This document shows positions 9,729 to 19,164 of a DNA stretch of 64,000 nt, piece by piece. Source of the DNA: Streptomyces canus (lineage in GTDB: Bacteria; Actinomycetota; Actinomycetes; Streptomycetales; Streptomycetaceae); NCBI RefSeq assembly GCF_001514145.1, contig NZ_KQ948658.1:328576-392575 (forward strand), given 5' to 3'. The notes beneath the pieces are model-generated. The model was not told the DNA's origin. It worked only from the letters and a program-made list of their open reading frames with translations, and did not search any database. Numbering within the stretch: position 1 is the first letter of the stretch; every line of letters starts with the position of its first letter. The translations under genes were made by a program, and so were the position numbers.

Positions 9729-10463
9729 GTGGAAGCGGTGATCGCGATCGTGGCCCTGCTCTTCGTGCTCTTCGTGGCGCTCGGCGTGTTCGCGACGGTG
9801 AAGGCCGTCGGCGCCGCCAAGCGCGGTGTGGACCGCACCATCACCCAGGCACGGCGGACGGTCGAGGACCACACCCTGCGCGCCAAGTCCTTCGCCCAGC
9901 TCGGCCCGGCGGGCGAACTGGCCCAGCTGCGGCTGAAGCTGCGCACCTCGATGCGGGCCACCCAGGACGCGCTGCACGCGGGCGTGGCCGAGGACGAATC
10001 CCTCAAGGAGTCCCTCGGCCTCTTCCAGCGGCTCAGCGCCCACGGCCACGAACTGGACGGCGAACTCAAGCGCCTGGAGTCCGAGCCCGACCGTACGACG
10101 CTCGCGGAGCGCCTGCCCGGCCTGCGGGAGCGCACCGAGCGCATCACACAGTCGGCGGACTCCCTGCGCTGGGCGGCACGCGACCGCGCGCGCCGCTTCG
10201 CCGACGACGACCTGGACACGCTGAGCGCGCAGATCGACGTCGAGTCCGGCGCCCTGCGGCACTGGACGAAGACCGAGCCCACCGCGACACCGCCCCCATG
10301 GCCCGAGACCCCCACCGCCGACGGCAGCGCCGAGCAGCAGACCTGGCCCGAGACGCCACGCTCCCGCACCGCCGAGGAGCCGACGCGGCCCGCGATCACC
10401 CCGCAGGCCCCTCGTCCCACCTACCCCTGGCAGAAGAAACCCCGTCCTGAGAGCACGACTTGA
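9729..10463 (+). CDS. Membrane-anchored coiled-coil protein, unknown function
   Basis: This 244-residue protein begins with one hydrophobic helix (about residues 3-24, AVIAIVALLFVLFVALGVF) and has no cleavage site, so it is anchored with the rest probably cytoplasmic. Residues 30-180 are rich in Arg, Glu, Leu and Ala in heptad-like order, suggesting coiled coil. The C-terminus is Pro/Thr-rich with repeated WPETP segments. GTG 9729 has GGAGGAGG just upstream. It looks like a lineage-specific protein; no enzyme motif is seen. Confidence 0.75.
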   Translation: MEAVIAIVALLFVLFVALGVFATVKAVGAAKRGVDRTITQARRTVEDHTLRAKSFAQLGPAGELAQLRLKLRTSMRATQDALHAGVAEDESLKESLGLFQRLSAHGHELDGELKRLESEPDRTTLAERLPGLRERTERITQSADSLRWAARDRARRFADDDLDTLSAQIDVESGALRHWTKTEPTATPPPWPETPTADGSAEQQTWPETPRSRTAEEPTRPAITPQAPRPTYPWQKKPRPESTT

Positions 10464-10522
10464 TCCGGACACGGCAGCCCCGGGCGACAGGGGCCGGGCT
10501 GCCACCCGGACGCTACGGCAGG

Positions 10523-10528
10523 TAACCT
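10523..10528 (+). promoter_or_regulatory. -10 element of degV, probable leaderless start
   Basis: TAACCT lies seven bases before the ATG at 10536 and there is no SD, so the mRNA probably begins at the start codon. Confidence 0.5.
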
Positions 10529-10535
10529 CCAGCTC

Positions 10536-11381
10536 ATGTCCCGCCATGTCGCGATCGTCACGGATTCAACGGCCTACCTGCCGCAGGGGACGATGGAGCG
10601 GCACGGCATCACAGCGGTACCCCTGACCGTGGTCCTCGGCGACCGCGCGCTGGAAGAGGGCACCGAGATCTCCACCCGGTCACTGGCCCAGGCACTGCAG
10701 AAGCGACGCTCCGTCACCACCTCGCGGCCCAGCCCCCAGGTGTTCGCGGAGCATTACCGCAAGGTCGCCGAGTCCGGCGCCACCAGCATCGTCTCGCTGC
10801 ATCTGTCCGCCGAGCTCTCCGGCACCTACGACGCGGCGGTCGTGGCGGCGCGTGAGGCGCCGGTGCCGGTGCGCGTGGTCGACACCGGCATGATCGCCAT
10901 GGCTCTCGGGTTCTGCGCGCTCGCCGCCGCCGAGGCCGCGGAGACGGGCGGCACGGTCGACGAAGCGGTCATGGCGGCGGAGAAGCGGGCCGCGGGCACG
11001 TCCGCCTACTTCTACGTCGACACCCTCGACTATCTGCGCCGTGGCGGCCGGATCGGCGCCGCGCAGGCTCTCCTCGGATCCGCGCTCGCCGTCAAACCGC
11101 TGCTGAAGCTGGTCGGCGGACGGATCGAGCCCCTGGAGAAGGTGCGGACGGCGTCGAAGGCCATCGCCCGCCTGGAGGAGATCGCGGCCGACCGGGCCGG
11201 CAGCGCGCCGGTCGACATCGCGGTCCATCATCTGTCCGCCCCCGACCGGGCGGCGGCCCTCGCGGACCGTCTGCGGGCGCGGGTGACGGGACTTGTCGAC
11301 CTGCATGTGAGCGAGGTCGGGGCGGTGATCGGGGCGCACACGGGGCCCGGGTTGCTGGGGGTCGTGGTCTCGCCCCGGTGA
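10536..11381 (+). CDS. DegV family fatty-acid-binding protein
   Basis: This 281-residue protein has the DegV hallmarks: the N-terminal VTDSTAYLP, SRPSPQVF for the lipid head-group pocket, LSAELSGTY, and the DTLDYLRRGGRIG motif. The family binds a single fatty acid and in Gram-positives acts as FakB, presenting the fatty acid to the kinase FakA for phosphorylation. No fakA gene is in the window. It starts at ATG 10536 without an SD. It precedes the comEA-comEC genes by about 100 bp but functional linkage is not evident. Confidence 0.92.
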   Translation: MSRHVAIVTDSTAYLPQGTMERHGITAVPLTVVLGDRALEEGTEISTRSLAQALQKRRSVTTSRPSPQVFAEHYRKVAESGATSIVSLHLSAELSGTYDAAVVAAREAPVPVRVVDTGMIAMALGFCALAAAEAAETGGTVDEAVMAAEKRAAGTSAYFYVDTLDYLRRGGRIGAAQALLGSALAVKPLLKLVGGRIEPLEKVRTASKAIARLEEIAADRAGSAPVDIAVHHLSAPDRAAALADRLRARVTGLVDLHVSEVGAVIGAHTGPGLLGVVVSPR

Positions 11382-11485
11382 CGGAGCCACGCGGTGTGCC
11401 TGAATCACTCGTCCGGGTGGCGGAGTTTTCCACAACCGATGGGTAATCCCCGGGAATTGACCAAGATCATCGCGAGAGTGCGGAT

Positions 11486-12742
11486 GTGGCCGATCCTCGG
11501 CGCATGGCACTTCGATCACGCTCACGTACAGCGACGGCGACCAGCGGGCCGGGCCGCGGCCCCCGTTCCGACGGGCGTTCACGGCATCGCCGACCGCCCG
11601 GCACTCAAGGCCGGGTCCGGCATCGGCATGCCGCCTCGGCGGACGAACTCCAGCGGCGGGCAGAGGTGCTCTTCGCCGAACGGGCCGCGGAGCGGCGGGA
11701 CTCGGGGAAGGGGCCGCCGCCGGGCGGCCCGGGCGTAAGCGACGAAGTGGCGGGGGGCGACCCGGAGCGCCTGGAGACTGCCGGTGCCGGTGCCGTCGAT
11801 GTCGCCGAGGCCGGTTCGCGCGCCGACGCGGCCGGGTTCGTGGAGAGGGCTCGGTGGGAGGCGGGTGCTGCCGAAGAGAGTCGGCGGGGCGCTGGTTCCG
11901 CGACGAGGACCCGTCGGGACGCAGGTTCTCGGGACGGGATTTGGCGGGACGCCGATACCAGGGATGGGGCCTGGCGAGACACCGATTCCGGGAGCGGCAG
12001 CGGGTACGGGGACTGGCGGGAACGGGCCGGGTCGGCTCTGCGGGAGCGGATGCCGGTGTGGCTGCAGGCGCGGTGCGGGCTGGAGCGGCGGAACGTGGTC
12101 GCCCTCTCGGTGCTGCTCGTCGTCGCCGCGGTGTTCGCCGTGCAGCACTTCTGGACGGGCCGGACGCAGTCCGTCCAGGCGCCCGAAGTGGTGCGCGCTG
12201 CGGCCCCGTTCGGGGAGAGCGGGGCGAGCAGCGCGGGTGGACGGCGAGGAGCAGCGGGTCCGGCCGTCTCGGGCGGGGTTCCGAACACGGCCGGACCGGC
12301 CGGGGCCGAGATCGTCGTGGATGTCGGTGGCAAGGTGCGTGAGCCCGGCATCCAGCGGCTGCCGGCCGGCTCCAGGCTCGCCGACGCGTTGAAGGCGGCC
12401 GGTGGAGTGCGGCCGGGCACGAACACCGACGCACTCAACCGCGCGCGGTTCCTTGTGGACGGCGAGCAGGTGATCGTCGGCGGCCCGGCCCCACCCCCGC
12501 CTGCGCCCGGCACGGGCGGCTCCGTCTCCGGTGGCCAGGCCGGCCCGGCGGCCCCTCTCTCCTTGAACACCGCCACCGTGGACCAGCTCGACACCCTGCC
12601 CGGCGTCGGCCCTGTGCTGGCCCAGCACATCGTCGACTACCGCACCCGGCACGGCGGCTTCCGCTCGGTGGACGAACTGCGCGAGGTCAACGGCATCGGC
12701 GACCGCCGCTTCGCCGATCTGCGGAATCTCGTACAGCCATGA
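11486..12742 (+). CDS. comEA: ComEA-like DNA-binding protein
   Basis: This 418-residue protein has a long, poorly conserved cytoplasmic part (1-200) with WRD-type repeats (IWRDADTRDGAWRDTDSG), one membrane helix (204-222), an SLBB domain (about 274-332) and a C-terminal double helix-hairpin-helix (358-418, NTATVDQLDTLPGVG). ComEA holds incoming double-stranded DNA at the membrane and hands it to ComEC. GTG 11486 gives the full frame; ATG 11504 is an alternative. Its stop overlaps the comEC start (ATGA), so the two are coupled. The 200-residue N-terminal extension is longer than in Bacillus ComEA. Confidence 0.9.
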   Translation: MADPRRMALRSRSRTATATSGPGRGPRSDGRSRHRRPPGTQGRVRHRHAASADELQRRAEVLFAERAAERRDSGKGPPPGGPGVSDEVAGGDPERLETAGAGAVDVAEAGSRADAAGFVERARWEAGAAEESRRGAGSATRTRRDAGSRDGIWRDADTRDGAWRDTDSGSGSGYGDWRERAGSALRERMPVWLQARCGLERRNVVALSVLLVVAAVFAVQHFWTGRTQSVQAPEVVRAAAPFGESGASSAGGRRGAAGPAVSGGVPNTAGPAGAEIVVDVGGKVREPGIQRLPAGSRLADALKAAGGVRPGTNTDALNRARFLVDGEQVIVGGPAPPPPAPGTGGSVSGGQAGPAAPLSLNTATVDQLDTLPGVGPVLAQHIVDYRTRHGGFRSVDELREVNGIGDRRFADLRNLVQP

Positions 12743-15429
12743 GGCACGACTCCAGGATGCGGCGAGAGCATGAGAACGAGGCGCCGGTGCGGGTCGCTGT
12801 GCACGCTGCCTCGGGGAAGCGACTCGGGGATGCCCACCCCCGGCAGGAAGGCCCTACGGATCTGCGGCTGGTACCGGCGGCGCTCGCGGCCTGGGCCACG
12901 GCCGCTGTGACCCTGGATGCCTCGTCGGGGTGGGTCACGTGGATGGTGGCCGGGTGCCTGGTGCTCGCCTGCGTGTTGTTGGCGGGACGGTGGCGCCGAG
13001 TGCGGGGCCCGGGAAGGGGCGGCCGGGTGCCGGTCGCCGCTGTGCTGCTCTGCGTCGCGGCGGCCGCCATGTCGGCCGGGCTGCACGGGGCCGATCTGCG
13101 ACGGGGACCGGTGCCCGCGCTGGCCCGGCAGTACGCCACCGTGACCGCCGAGGTCGAGGTGACCTCCGACCCCCGGCTGACCCGGCCCCGCGTTACGGGG
13201 GACCACGCGGCCCCGACCGCCGTCGTCGTCGGTGCCGACGTCCGGCGGGTGGAGACGGCGGACGGGCGGGCGGTGGTGACGCGGGCGCCGGTGCTGTTGA
13301 TCGTCGACGCGCGTGCGGGCGCCGGCTCGGGTGCACAGGGGGCACGTAGTGCGCCGTCCGCCGTGGAAGGTCCGGCTCGGTCGCCCTGGCTCGGGTTGCT
13401 GCCGTCCACGCGGGTGCGGGTCACCGCGCGTGCCGCGCCGGCGTTGGCCGGGAGTGACCGGGTCGCGGCCGTACTGCGGGTGCGGGACCAGGGAGGGCCC
13501 GAGGTGGTGGGGGAGGCGTCGGGGACGCAGCGGTTCGCGGGGCGGTTGCGGGAAGGGCTGCGGGAAGCCACCGACGGGCTGCCGGCGGATGCCCGGTCGC
13601 TGTTGCCTGGGCTGGTCGTCGGAGACACCTCGCGGATCACACCCGAGTTGGACGAAGCCTTCAAGGAGACCGACCTCGCACACACGCTCGCCGTCTCCGG
13701 CAGCAACCTCACGATCCTGCTCGCCCTGCTCATCGGGCCGCCCGGCCTCGCCCAACTCGTCGAGCGACGGGGACTGGCGCCCCGCCTCGGGGTGTCGCTG
13801 CGGACGACCGCTCTGCTCGGCGGCGGCCTCACGCTGGGATTCGTCGTCGTGTGCCGGCCGGACCCGAGCGTGCTGCGGGCCGCGGCCTGCGGGGCCGTCG
13901 CGTTGCTCGCGCTCGCGACCGGACGCCGCAGATCACTGATCCCAGCGCTGGCGACAGCCGTCCTGCTGCTGGTGCTGTACGACCCCTGGCTGGCCCGCAG
14001 TTACGGCTTTCTGCTCTCCGTGCTGGCCACCGGCGCCCTGCTCACGCTCGCGCCGCGCTGGAGCCTGGCGTTGCGCCGGCGCCGGGTACCGCCGCGGTTG
14101 GCGGAGGCGTTGGCCGCCGCGGCCGCCGCGCAGGCCCTGTGCGCGCCGGTGGTCGCTGTGCTGTCGGCGCGGGTGAGCCTGGTGGCGGTGCCGTGCAATC
14201 TGCTCGTGGAGTTCGCGGTCGCCCCGGCTACGGTGCTCGGCTTCGCGGCGCTGGCGACGGCACCCGTGACGATGCCGGTGGCCAAGGCGCTGGCCTGGTG
14301 TGCGAGTTGGCCCGCCGGGTGGATCGCGGACGTCGCCCGGACCGGGGCGTCGCTGCCCGGCGGGGGAGTGGACTGGCCGGGCAGCTGGACAGGGGCGGGG
14401 CTGCTCGCACTCGTCACCGGGCTCCTGCTGCTTGTCGGGCGACGGCTGCTGAGGCATCCCTGGTGGTGTGCCGTCTGTGCCATGGCGTTCGTGCTCACGG
14501 TCGTGCAGCCGCCACCACTGACCCGGGTGATCACGGGCTGGCCACCGCCGGGCTGGCGGCTGGCGATGTGCGACGTGGGCCAGGGCGACGCGATGGTGCT
14601 GGCGGCGGGCGAGGGCACGGGAGTGGTCGTGGACGCCGGACCCGATCCGAGGCTCGTCGACGACTGTCTGCGCACGCTCGGCATCACCAAGGTGCCGCTC
14701 GTGGTGCTGACCCATTTCCACGCCGACCACGTGGCGGGGCTGGCCGGGGTGCTGCGGGGGCGGTCGGTGGGGGCGATCGAGACGACGGGGTTCGAGGAGC
14801 CGCTGGACCAGGCCGAGGCCGTACGGCGGGAGGCGGCCGCCCGGCGCATTCCGGTGACGCGTGCCGTAGCCGGGGAGGAGCGGCGTACGGGAGCGCTCAC
14901 CTGGGAGGTGCTGTGGCCGCCGGCGGGCCCCGCGACGGTGGCGGCGACGGACGGGCCGAACGACGCCAGTGTCACGATGCTCGTACGCTCGGCCGGGCTG
15001 CGCTTCCTCCTCCTCGGGGACCTCGAACCCCCGGCCCAGCAGGAGCTGTTGAGGTCACCGGCGGGTGCGCGGCTGGCCGGGGTGGATGTCCTCAAGGTCG
15101 CTCACCACGGTTCGGCCTACCAGGACCCGGAGCTGATACTCAGGGCCGCCGCGCGGCTCGCGCTCATCTCCGTCGGTGCCGACAACTCGTACGGCCATCC
15201 GGCTCCCGGTACGGTCGCCGCGCTGCGGGCCGGGGGTGCCGTGGTGCTGCGGACGGACCGGGACGGGGCGCTGGCGGTCGCCGGGGCTGGCGGCGGACAC
15301 AGAGAGGGAGACAGAGCCGGAGACGCCGGAGACGGAGGAGGTGCGGGGCGCGGCGCTGGTGGCAGTGGCGCGGGCGGTGCGGAGCTGTGGGTGGCGCGAG
15401 ACTGGAGGCATGAATCCCACACAGGTTGA
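12739..15429 (+). CDS. comEC: ComEC/Rec2-family DNA uptake channel
   Basis: This 896-residue membrane protein has N-terminal helices, an OB-like extracytoplasmic segment (about 120-230), the competence domain with its hallmark THTLAVSGSNLTIL-type sequence (AHTLAVSGSNLTI), many helices, and a C-terminal metallo-beta-lactamase domain (about 590-870) with LTHFHADHVAG. It would thread single-stranded DNA into the cytoplasm while the MBL domain may degrade the other strand. Natural competence is not established in Streptomyces, so its use in vivo is unclear. It overlaps comEA by 4 nt and the next gene by 20 nt. Confidence 0.93.
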   Translation: MRHDSRMRREHENEAPVRVAVHAASGKRLGDAHPRQEGPTDLRLVPAALAAWATAAVTLDASSGWVTWMVAGCLVLACVLLAGRWRRVRGPGRGGRVPVAAVLLCVAAAAMSAGLHGADLRRGPVPALARQYATVTAEVEVTSDPRLTRPRVTGDHAAPTAVVVGADVRRVETADGRAVVTRAPVLLIVDARAGAGSGAQGARSAPSAVEGPARSPWLGLLPSTRVRVTARAAPALAGSDRVAAVLRVRDQGGPEVVGEASGTQRFAGRLREGLREATDGLPADARSLLPGLVVGDTSRITPELDEAFKETDLAHTLAVSGSNLTILLALLIGPPGLAQLVERRGLAPRLGVSLRTTALLGGGLTLGFVVVCRPDPSVLRAAACGAVALLALATGRRRSLIPALATAVLLLVLYDPWLARSYGFLLSVLATGALLTLAPRWSLALRRRRVPPRLAEALAAAAAAQALCAPVVAVLSARVSLVAVPCNLLVEFAVAPATVLGFAALATAPVTMPVAKALAWCASWPAGWIADVARTGASLPGGGVDWPGSWTGAGLLALVTGLLLLVGRRLLRHPWWCAVCAMAFVLTVVQPPPLTRVITGWPPPGWRLAMCDVGQGDAMVLAAGEGTGVVVDAGPDPRLVDDCLRTLGITKVPLVVLTHFHADHVAGLAGVLRGRSVGAIETTGFEEPLDQAEAVRREAAARRIPVTRAVAGEERRTGALTWEVLWPPAGPATVAATDGPNDASVTMLVRSAGLRFLLLGDLEPPAQQELLRSPAGARLAGVDVLKVAHHGSAYQDPELILRAAARLALISVGADNSYGHPAPGTVAALRAGGAVVLRTDRDGALAVAGAGGGHREGDRAGDAGDGGGAGRGAGGSGAGGAELWVARDWRHESHTG

Positions 15430-16288
15430 CGCATATCTCCGCCGACTGGGAGTCCAGCACCCGGCGTGGCCCACCGTGGAGGTCCTGCGCGAGCTGCATC
15501 TGCGCCATCTGCAGACCGTGCCCTTCGAGAACCTGTCGGTCCACCTCGGCGAGGAGATCGTGCTGGAGGAGGAGCGGCTGGTGGAGAAGGTGGTGGGCGC
15601 CCGGAGGGGAGGGTTCTGCTACGAACTGAACGGGGCGTTCGGGGCGTTGCTGGCCGCGCTCGGCTACGACGTCACTCTGCTCGCCGGCCGGGTGTACGGG
15701 GACGAGGGGCGGCTCGGGATCCCGTACGACCATCTGGCCCTGCGAGTGCGGACCGTGGACGGGGGCGAGTGGCTGGCCGATGTCGGGTTCGGGGCGCACA
15801 GCCACTACCCGCTGGCGTTCGGGGCGCGGGGAGAGCAGGAGGATCCCTGCGGGACCTTCCGGATCGTCGAGGCGGGGCCCGATGCCGCCGGGGTGCGGAG
15901 CGGGGACGGTGCGGTGAAGAGGGGAGGGAGTGACGCCGCGGATCTGGATGTCCTCATGGGCGGCAGGAGCCAGTACCGGCTCGAGGTGCGGCCCCGGGCG
16001 CTCGGGGATTTCGTGGCCGGGGCCTGGTGGCACAGCACCTCGCCGGCCTCGCACTTCACCCGGTCACTGGTGTGTTCGAGGGTGACGGAGGACGGCGGGC
16101 GGATCACTCTCAGCGGTCGTGTCTTCAAGGTGACGGAGGCCGACGGGGCGCGGGAGGAACGGGAGTTGGGGACGGACGAGGAGGTGCTGGGGACGTACCG
16201 GGAGAGGTTCGGTATCGAGCTCGACCAGGTGCCGACGGTGCGGCACCCCGACGGGAACGGCGGTGTGCAGGCCGTGCCGAAGGGGTGA
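15410..16288 (+). CDS. Arylamine N-acetyltransferase
   Basis: This 292-residue enzyme transfers acetyl from acetyl-CoA to aromatic amines and hydrazines through a cysteine thioester. The catalytic triad is visible as Cys70 (RRGGFCYELN), His108 (YDHLAL) and Asp124 (LADVGFG). The N-terminal PFENLSVH segment is typical of the family. ATG 15410 (MNPTQVDAYL) lies inside the end of comEC (20-nt overlap). Some actinobacterial homologues are amide synthases in ansamycin clusters, but no cluster is present here. Confidence 0.92.
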   Translation: MNPTQVDAYLRRLGVQHPAWPTVEVLRELHLRHLQTVPFENLSVHLGEEIVLEEERLVEKVVGARRGGFCYELNGAFGALLAALGYDVTLLAGRVYGDEGRLGIPYDHLALRVRTVDGGEWLADVGFGAHSHYPLAFGARGEQEDPCGTFRIVEAGPDAAGVRSGDGAVKRGGSDAADLDVLMGGRSQYRLEVRPRALGDFVAGAWWHSTSPASHFTRSLVCSRVTEDGGRITLSGRVFKVTEADGAREERELGTDEEVLGTYRERFGIELDQVPTVRHPDGNGGVQAVPKG

Positions 16289-16325
16289 GCGGTCGGGCAC
16301 CGGGGCCGAGCTGGAAAATGGTGCC

Positions 16326-16571
16326 GTGAGCGATGTGAGACATGTGCTGGTGCTGCCCGATCGGGATGCCGCGGAGGAGGTCGTCGAGGCGCTCTCGGAG
16401 CGGTTCGGGGTGGACGAGGAGCCGCAGGTCGTTCGGGACGCGCTGGCGGGGGAGGACGATGCGGAGGACGCGCAGTGGCTCGTCGTGCTGCGGGATGCGG
16501 CGGGGCGGTTGGACGCCGGGGAGCTGAACGAGTTCGCGGGGGAGTGGGACGGGTGGCGGGAAGAGCCGTGA
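16326..16571 (+). CDS. Small acidic conserved protein, 81 aa
   Basis: This 81-residue acidic protein (MSDVRHVLVL...) alternates a predicted beta strand with helices: HVLVLPD, AEEVVEAL, WLVVLRDAAGRL. That suggests a small alpha/beta fold. GTG 16326 is preceded by GAAAAT (16314-16319) six bases away and no SD, so the mRNA may be leaderless. No function is known. The 254-bp gap that follows holds only a repeat element. Confidence 0.7.
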   Translation: MSDVRHVLVLPDRDAAEEVVEALSERFGVDEEPQVVRDALAGEDDAEDAQWLVVLRDAAGRLDAGELNEFAGEWDGWREEP

Positions 16572-16714
16572 GCCTGCGGCGGCTTGGCCGGGTGAGGTGG
16601 GGCCGGGTTCGTCAGGTGACGCCCGGTGGGCTGGGCGGGGGTGGGTTTTCGCTCGCCCGCGTCGGCGGGTGCTGCGCAGGCAGCGCTGCCGGGCCTGCGT
16701 GGGCGCGCCCGTCC

Positions 16715-16746
16715 AGGGGCGCGAGGAGCTGCGCGACCAACCCGCT
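16715..16746 (-). repeat. Dispersed intergenic repeat, copy 1 (inverted)
   Basis: Read on the minus strand this gives GGTTGGTCGCGCAGCTCCTC then GCGCCCC, a variant of the element at 23172-23219. It lies in the gap before holA, and no gene is seen in 16572-16825. Confidence 0.6.
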
Positions 16747-16825
16747 CCGGCGCCCCACCAGCCCCCTGTCATCCCCCCGGTCCGCAGCTACGGCGCTGTC
16801 AGTGGCCCGTGCCATGCTGTACGCG

Positions 16826-17815
16826 ATGGCCAAGAAGACTGCTCATGACGACCCTCTCGCCCCGGTGACCCTTGCCGTGGGCCAGGAGGATCTCCTGCTT
16901 GACCGGGCTGTGCGGGAGGTGGTCGCTGCCGCTCGGGCCGCCGATGCGGATACGGACGTGCGGGATCTGAATCCGGAACAGTTGCAGCCGGGGACGCTCG
17001 CCGAGTTGACCAGCCCGTCGTTGTTCGCGGAGCGCAAGGTCGTGGTCGTGCGCAATGCGCAGGATCTCTCCGCCGACACCGTCAAGGATGTGAAGGCGTA
17101 TCTCGGGGCGCCCGCCGAGGAGATCACCCTCGTGCTGTTGCACGCGGGGGGAGCCAAGGGCAAGACACTGCTCGACGCTGCGCGGAAGGCGGGGGCCCGA
17201 GAGGTCCTCTGTCCGAAGATGACCAAGCCGGCGGACCGGCTGGCCTTCGTGCGGCAGGAGTTCCGGGGGACGGGGCGGTCCGCCACACCCGAGGCGTGCC
17301 AGGCCCTGGTCGATGCGATCGGGAGTGATCTGCGGGAGCTGGCGTCCGCCGTGTCCCAGCTGGTCGCGGATGTCGAGGGGACGATCGACGAGGCCGTCGT
17401 GGGGCGGTACTACACGGGGCGGGCCGAGGCTTCGAGTTTCACCGTTGCCGACCGGGCCGTGGAGGGGCGGGCCGCGGAGGCGTTGGAGGCGTTGCGGTGG
17501 TCGTTGTCGACCGGGGTTGCGCCGGTCCTGATCACCAGTGCGCTGGCCCAGGGCGTGCGAGCGATCGGGAAGCTGTCGTCCGCGCGGGGCGGGCGGCCCG
17601 CTGATCTCGCGCGTGAGCTGGGGATGCCGCCCTGGAAGATCGATCGGGTGCGGCAGCAGATGCGGGGGTGGACGCCGGACGGGGTCGCCGTCGCGCTGCG
17701 GGCCGTGGCTGAGGCGGACGCGGGAGTGAAGGGCGGGGGAGACGATCCCGGGTACGCCCTGGAGAAGGCGGTTGTGGCGATTGCTCGGGCGGCGCGGTCT
17801 CGGGGGCGCGGTTAG
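16826..17815 (+). CDS. holA: DNA polymerase III subunit delta
   Basis: This 329-residue protein is the delta subunit of the clamp-loader complex, which opens the beta clamp and loads it on DNA. The N-terminal VTLAVGQEDLLLDRAV, the central SLFAERKVVVVRNAQ and the C-terminal PPWKIDRVRQQMRGW are typical of HolA. ATG 16826 (MAKKTAHDDP) is chosen over ATG 16814; CATGCT stands seven bases before it. Its place beside comEA/comEC and rpsT is the usual actinobacterial arrangement. Confidence 0.95.
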   Translation: MAKKTAHDDPLAPVTLAVGQEDLLLDRAVREVVAAARAADADTDVRDLNPEQLQPGTLAELTSPSLFAERKVVVVRNAQDLSADTVKDVKAYLGAPAEEITLVLLHAGGAKGKTLLDAARKAGAREVLCPKMTKPADRLAFVRQEFRGTGRSATPEACQALVDAIGSDLRELASAVSQLVADVEGTIDEAVVGRYYTGRAEASSFTVADRAVEGRAAEALEALRWSLSTGVAPVLITSALAQGVRAIGKLSSARGGRPADLARELGMPPWKIDRVRQQMRGWTPDGVAVALRAVAEADAGVKGGGDDPGYALEKAVVAIARAARSRGRG

Positions 17816-17823
17816 CGTCCGGC

Positions 17824-17850
17824 GTGCCTGTGCCTGTGCCTGTGCCTGTG
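17824..17850 (+). repeat. Tandem hexamer GTGCCT x4.5
   Basis: Four and a half perfect copies of GTGCCT begin nine bases after the holA stop in non-coding DNA. The copy number is likely to vary between strains by slippage. Confidence 0.85.
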
Positions 17851-17910
17851 CGGGAGCCGTCGCGTCATCGGGGGTGCCCCGCATTGCCGTAGTGCGTCCG
17901 CGGCGTGCGC

Positions 17911-17949
17911 TGCGGTCGGCCGCGCAGCTCCCCGCGCCCCTTCGGGCGC
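17911..17949 (+). repeat. Dispersed intergenic repeat, copy 2
   Basis: TGCGGTCGGCCGCGCAGCTC followed by CCCGCGCCCC matches the element at 23172-23219 with a few changes. It lies between holA and the NTF2-like gene, so holA is flanked by one copy on each side in opposite orientation. Confidence 0.65.
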
Positions 17950-18010
17950 TCGGGAGGAGAATCGTCGTGTCAGCCGAACATCGCCGGACAACGGAGAGGT
18001 GGCGGTCGTC

Positions 18011-18409
18011 ATGGCTGAGCATCCGCACGCAGTGCTCGTTCGCAAGGGGTTCGAGGCGTTCATGCGGGGGGATCTGGACACCCTGCGGGAGTTGATCGCG
18101 AAGGACGCCACGCATCACGTGCCCGGTAGTCACCCGCTCTCGGGGGACTTCAAGGGGCAGGACGCGATCATCGACATGTATCAGAGGCTCGGGCAGGAGA
18201 CCGGCGGGTCGATGCGTCTGGAGATGCTCGGGATCGCCGTGGACGGGCGTGGTCACGCCGTCGGGATGTGCCGGTTCACGGCCGAGCGGAAGGGCCGGCG
18301 CCTGGACGACACCGGGTGCATCGTCTTCCGGATCGTCGGGGACAAGGTCACCGATCTCGACGAGTGCGTCGAGGACATCGACAAGAGCAATGAGTTCTGG
18401 GCGGACTGA
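18011..18409 (+). CDS. NTF2/SnoaL-like protein
   Basis: This 132-residue protein is a single SnoaL-like (ketosteroid-isomerase fold) domain: helix GFEAFMRGDLDTLRELIAKD, strand ATHHVPGSHPLSGDFKG, then a curved sheet. The family includes isomerases, cyclases and ligand-binding proteins, and no specific activity can be read here. ATG 18011 is preferred over GTG 17999 because GGAGAGG lies at SD distance. A bidirectional terminator follows, separating it from convergent rpsT. Confidence 0.8.
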   Translation: MAEHPHAVLVRKGFEAFMRGDLDTLRELIAKDATHHVPGSHPLSGDFKGQDAIIDMYQRLGQETGGSMRLEMLGIAVDGRGHAVGMCRFTAERKGRRLDDTGCIVFRIVGDKVTDLDECVEDIDKSNEFWAD

Positions 18410-18444
18410 GCCGCCCGGTAGACAGGATCTACGCAGATCATGAC

Positions 18445-18494
18445 GAAGGCCCCGGTCACGCTGCCCTGGGGAAGGGCACGCCACCGGGGCCTTC
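18445..18494. terminator. Long hairpin between convergent genes
   Basis: GAAGGCCCCGGT (18445-18456) pairs perfectly with ACCGGGGCCTTC (18483-18494), with an inner TGCCC/GGGCA stem. It lies between the NTF2-like gene and rpsT, so it probably terminates both. Confidence 0.75.
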
Positions 18495-18648
18495 GGTTCA
18501 AGCTGTCGGAGTCACGCCCGCGTGGCGAACGCAGGCCGCGCGTGGCTCCTGGGAGCCGGTCGGGAGCGGATGAGAGAGGGCCCGCTCTGGGTCCTTCCGG
18601 CGGTTCGGCCCCGTGGAACGGGACCGGTCAGATCAGAAAGAGTCAGCC

Positions 18649-18909
18649 TTAGAGGCCGGCGACCTTCGAAGCAAGCGCCGACTTCTTGTTGGCGGCCTGG
18701 TTCTTGTGGATGACGCCCTTGGCGACGGCCTTGTCGAGCGCACGCGCAGCAGCGCGCTGGTACTCGGTGGCCTTCTCGGCGTCACCCGCGGCAGCGGCCT
18801 CACGGGCCTTGCGGATCGCGGTCTTCAGGGAGGACTTGACGGCCTTGTTGCGCAGCCGGGCCTTCTCGTTGGTCTTGATCCGCTTGATCTGGGACTTGAT
18901 GTTCGCCAC
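18649..18909 (-). CDS. rpsT: 30S ribosomal protein S20
   Basis: This 86-residue basic protein ([20 protein letters not shown]...) is S20, which binds 16S rRNA and stabilises the small subunit during assembly. Length and sequence match the family throughout, including the C-terminal [16 protein letters not shown]. It is divergent from lepA, another translation gene, across a 255-bp gap. Confidence 0.99.
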   Translation of the reverse strand: MANIKSQIKRIKTNEKARLRNKAVKSSLKTAIRKAREAAAAGDAEKATEYQRAAARALDKAVAKGVIHKNQAANKKSALASKVAGL

Positions 18910-19164
18910 GAATGAGCCTCTACAGGTTCAGGCACGGGGCCAGGAGGATTCCCACGAAGGGAAACCCAGGGTCCCGTACCAGGTGATTTCTCGGAGTTGT
19001 GCCTCGCGCTGAGAGGGCATGAGGACACAGCCACTCAGAGTACCAGCGGCTCCGCGACTGGCCCAAACCGGTCGCCGGTCCCCACCCGTGGGACCATGGA
19101 GGCTACGTATCGATCCGACCCGAGACCGCAGACACTGCGGACGCCTCAAGAATCAGGACCCTGC

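Noticed and set aside
15410..16288. Ansamycin-type amide synthase
   Set aside because: Sequence fits N-acetyltransferase generally and no polyketide or AHBA genes are nearby.
18997..19164. Extended LepA N-terminus
   Set aside because: Adds 56 residues unlike the family and overlaps the rpsT/lepA divergent promoter region; GTG 19165 gives normal length.
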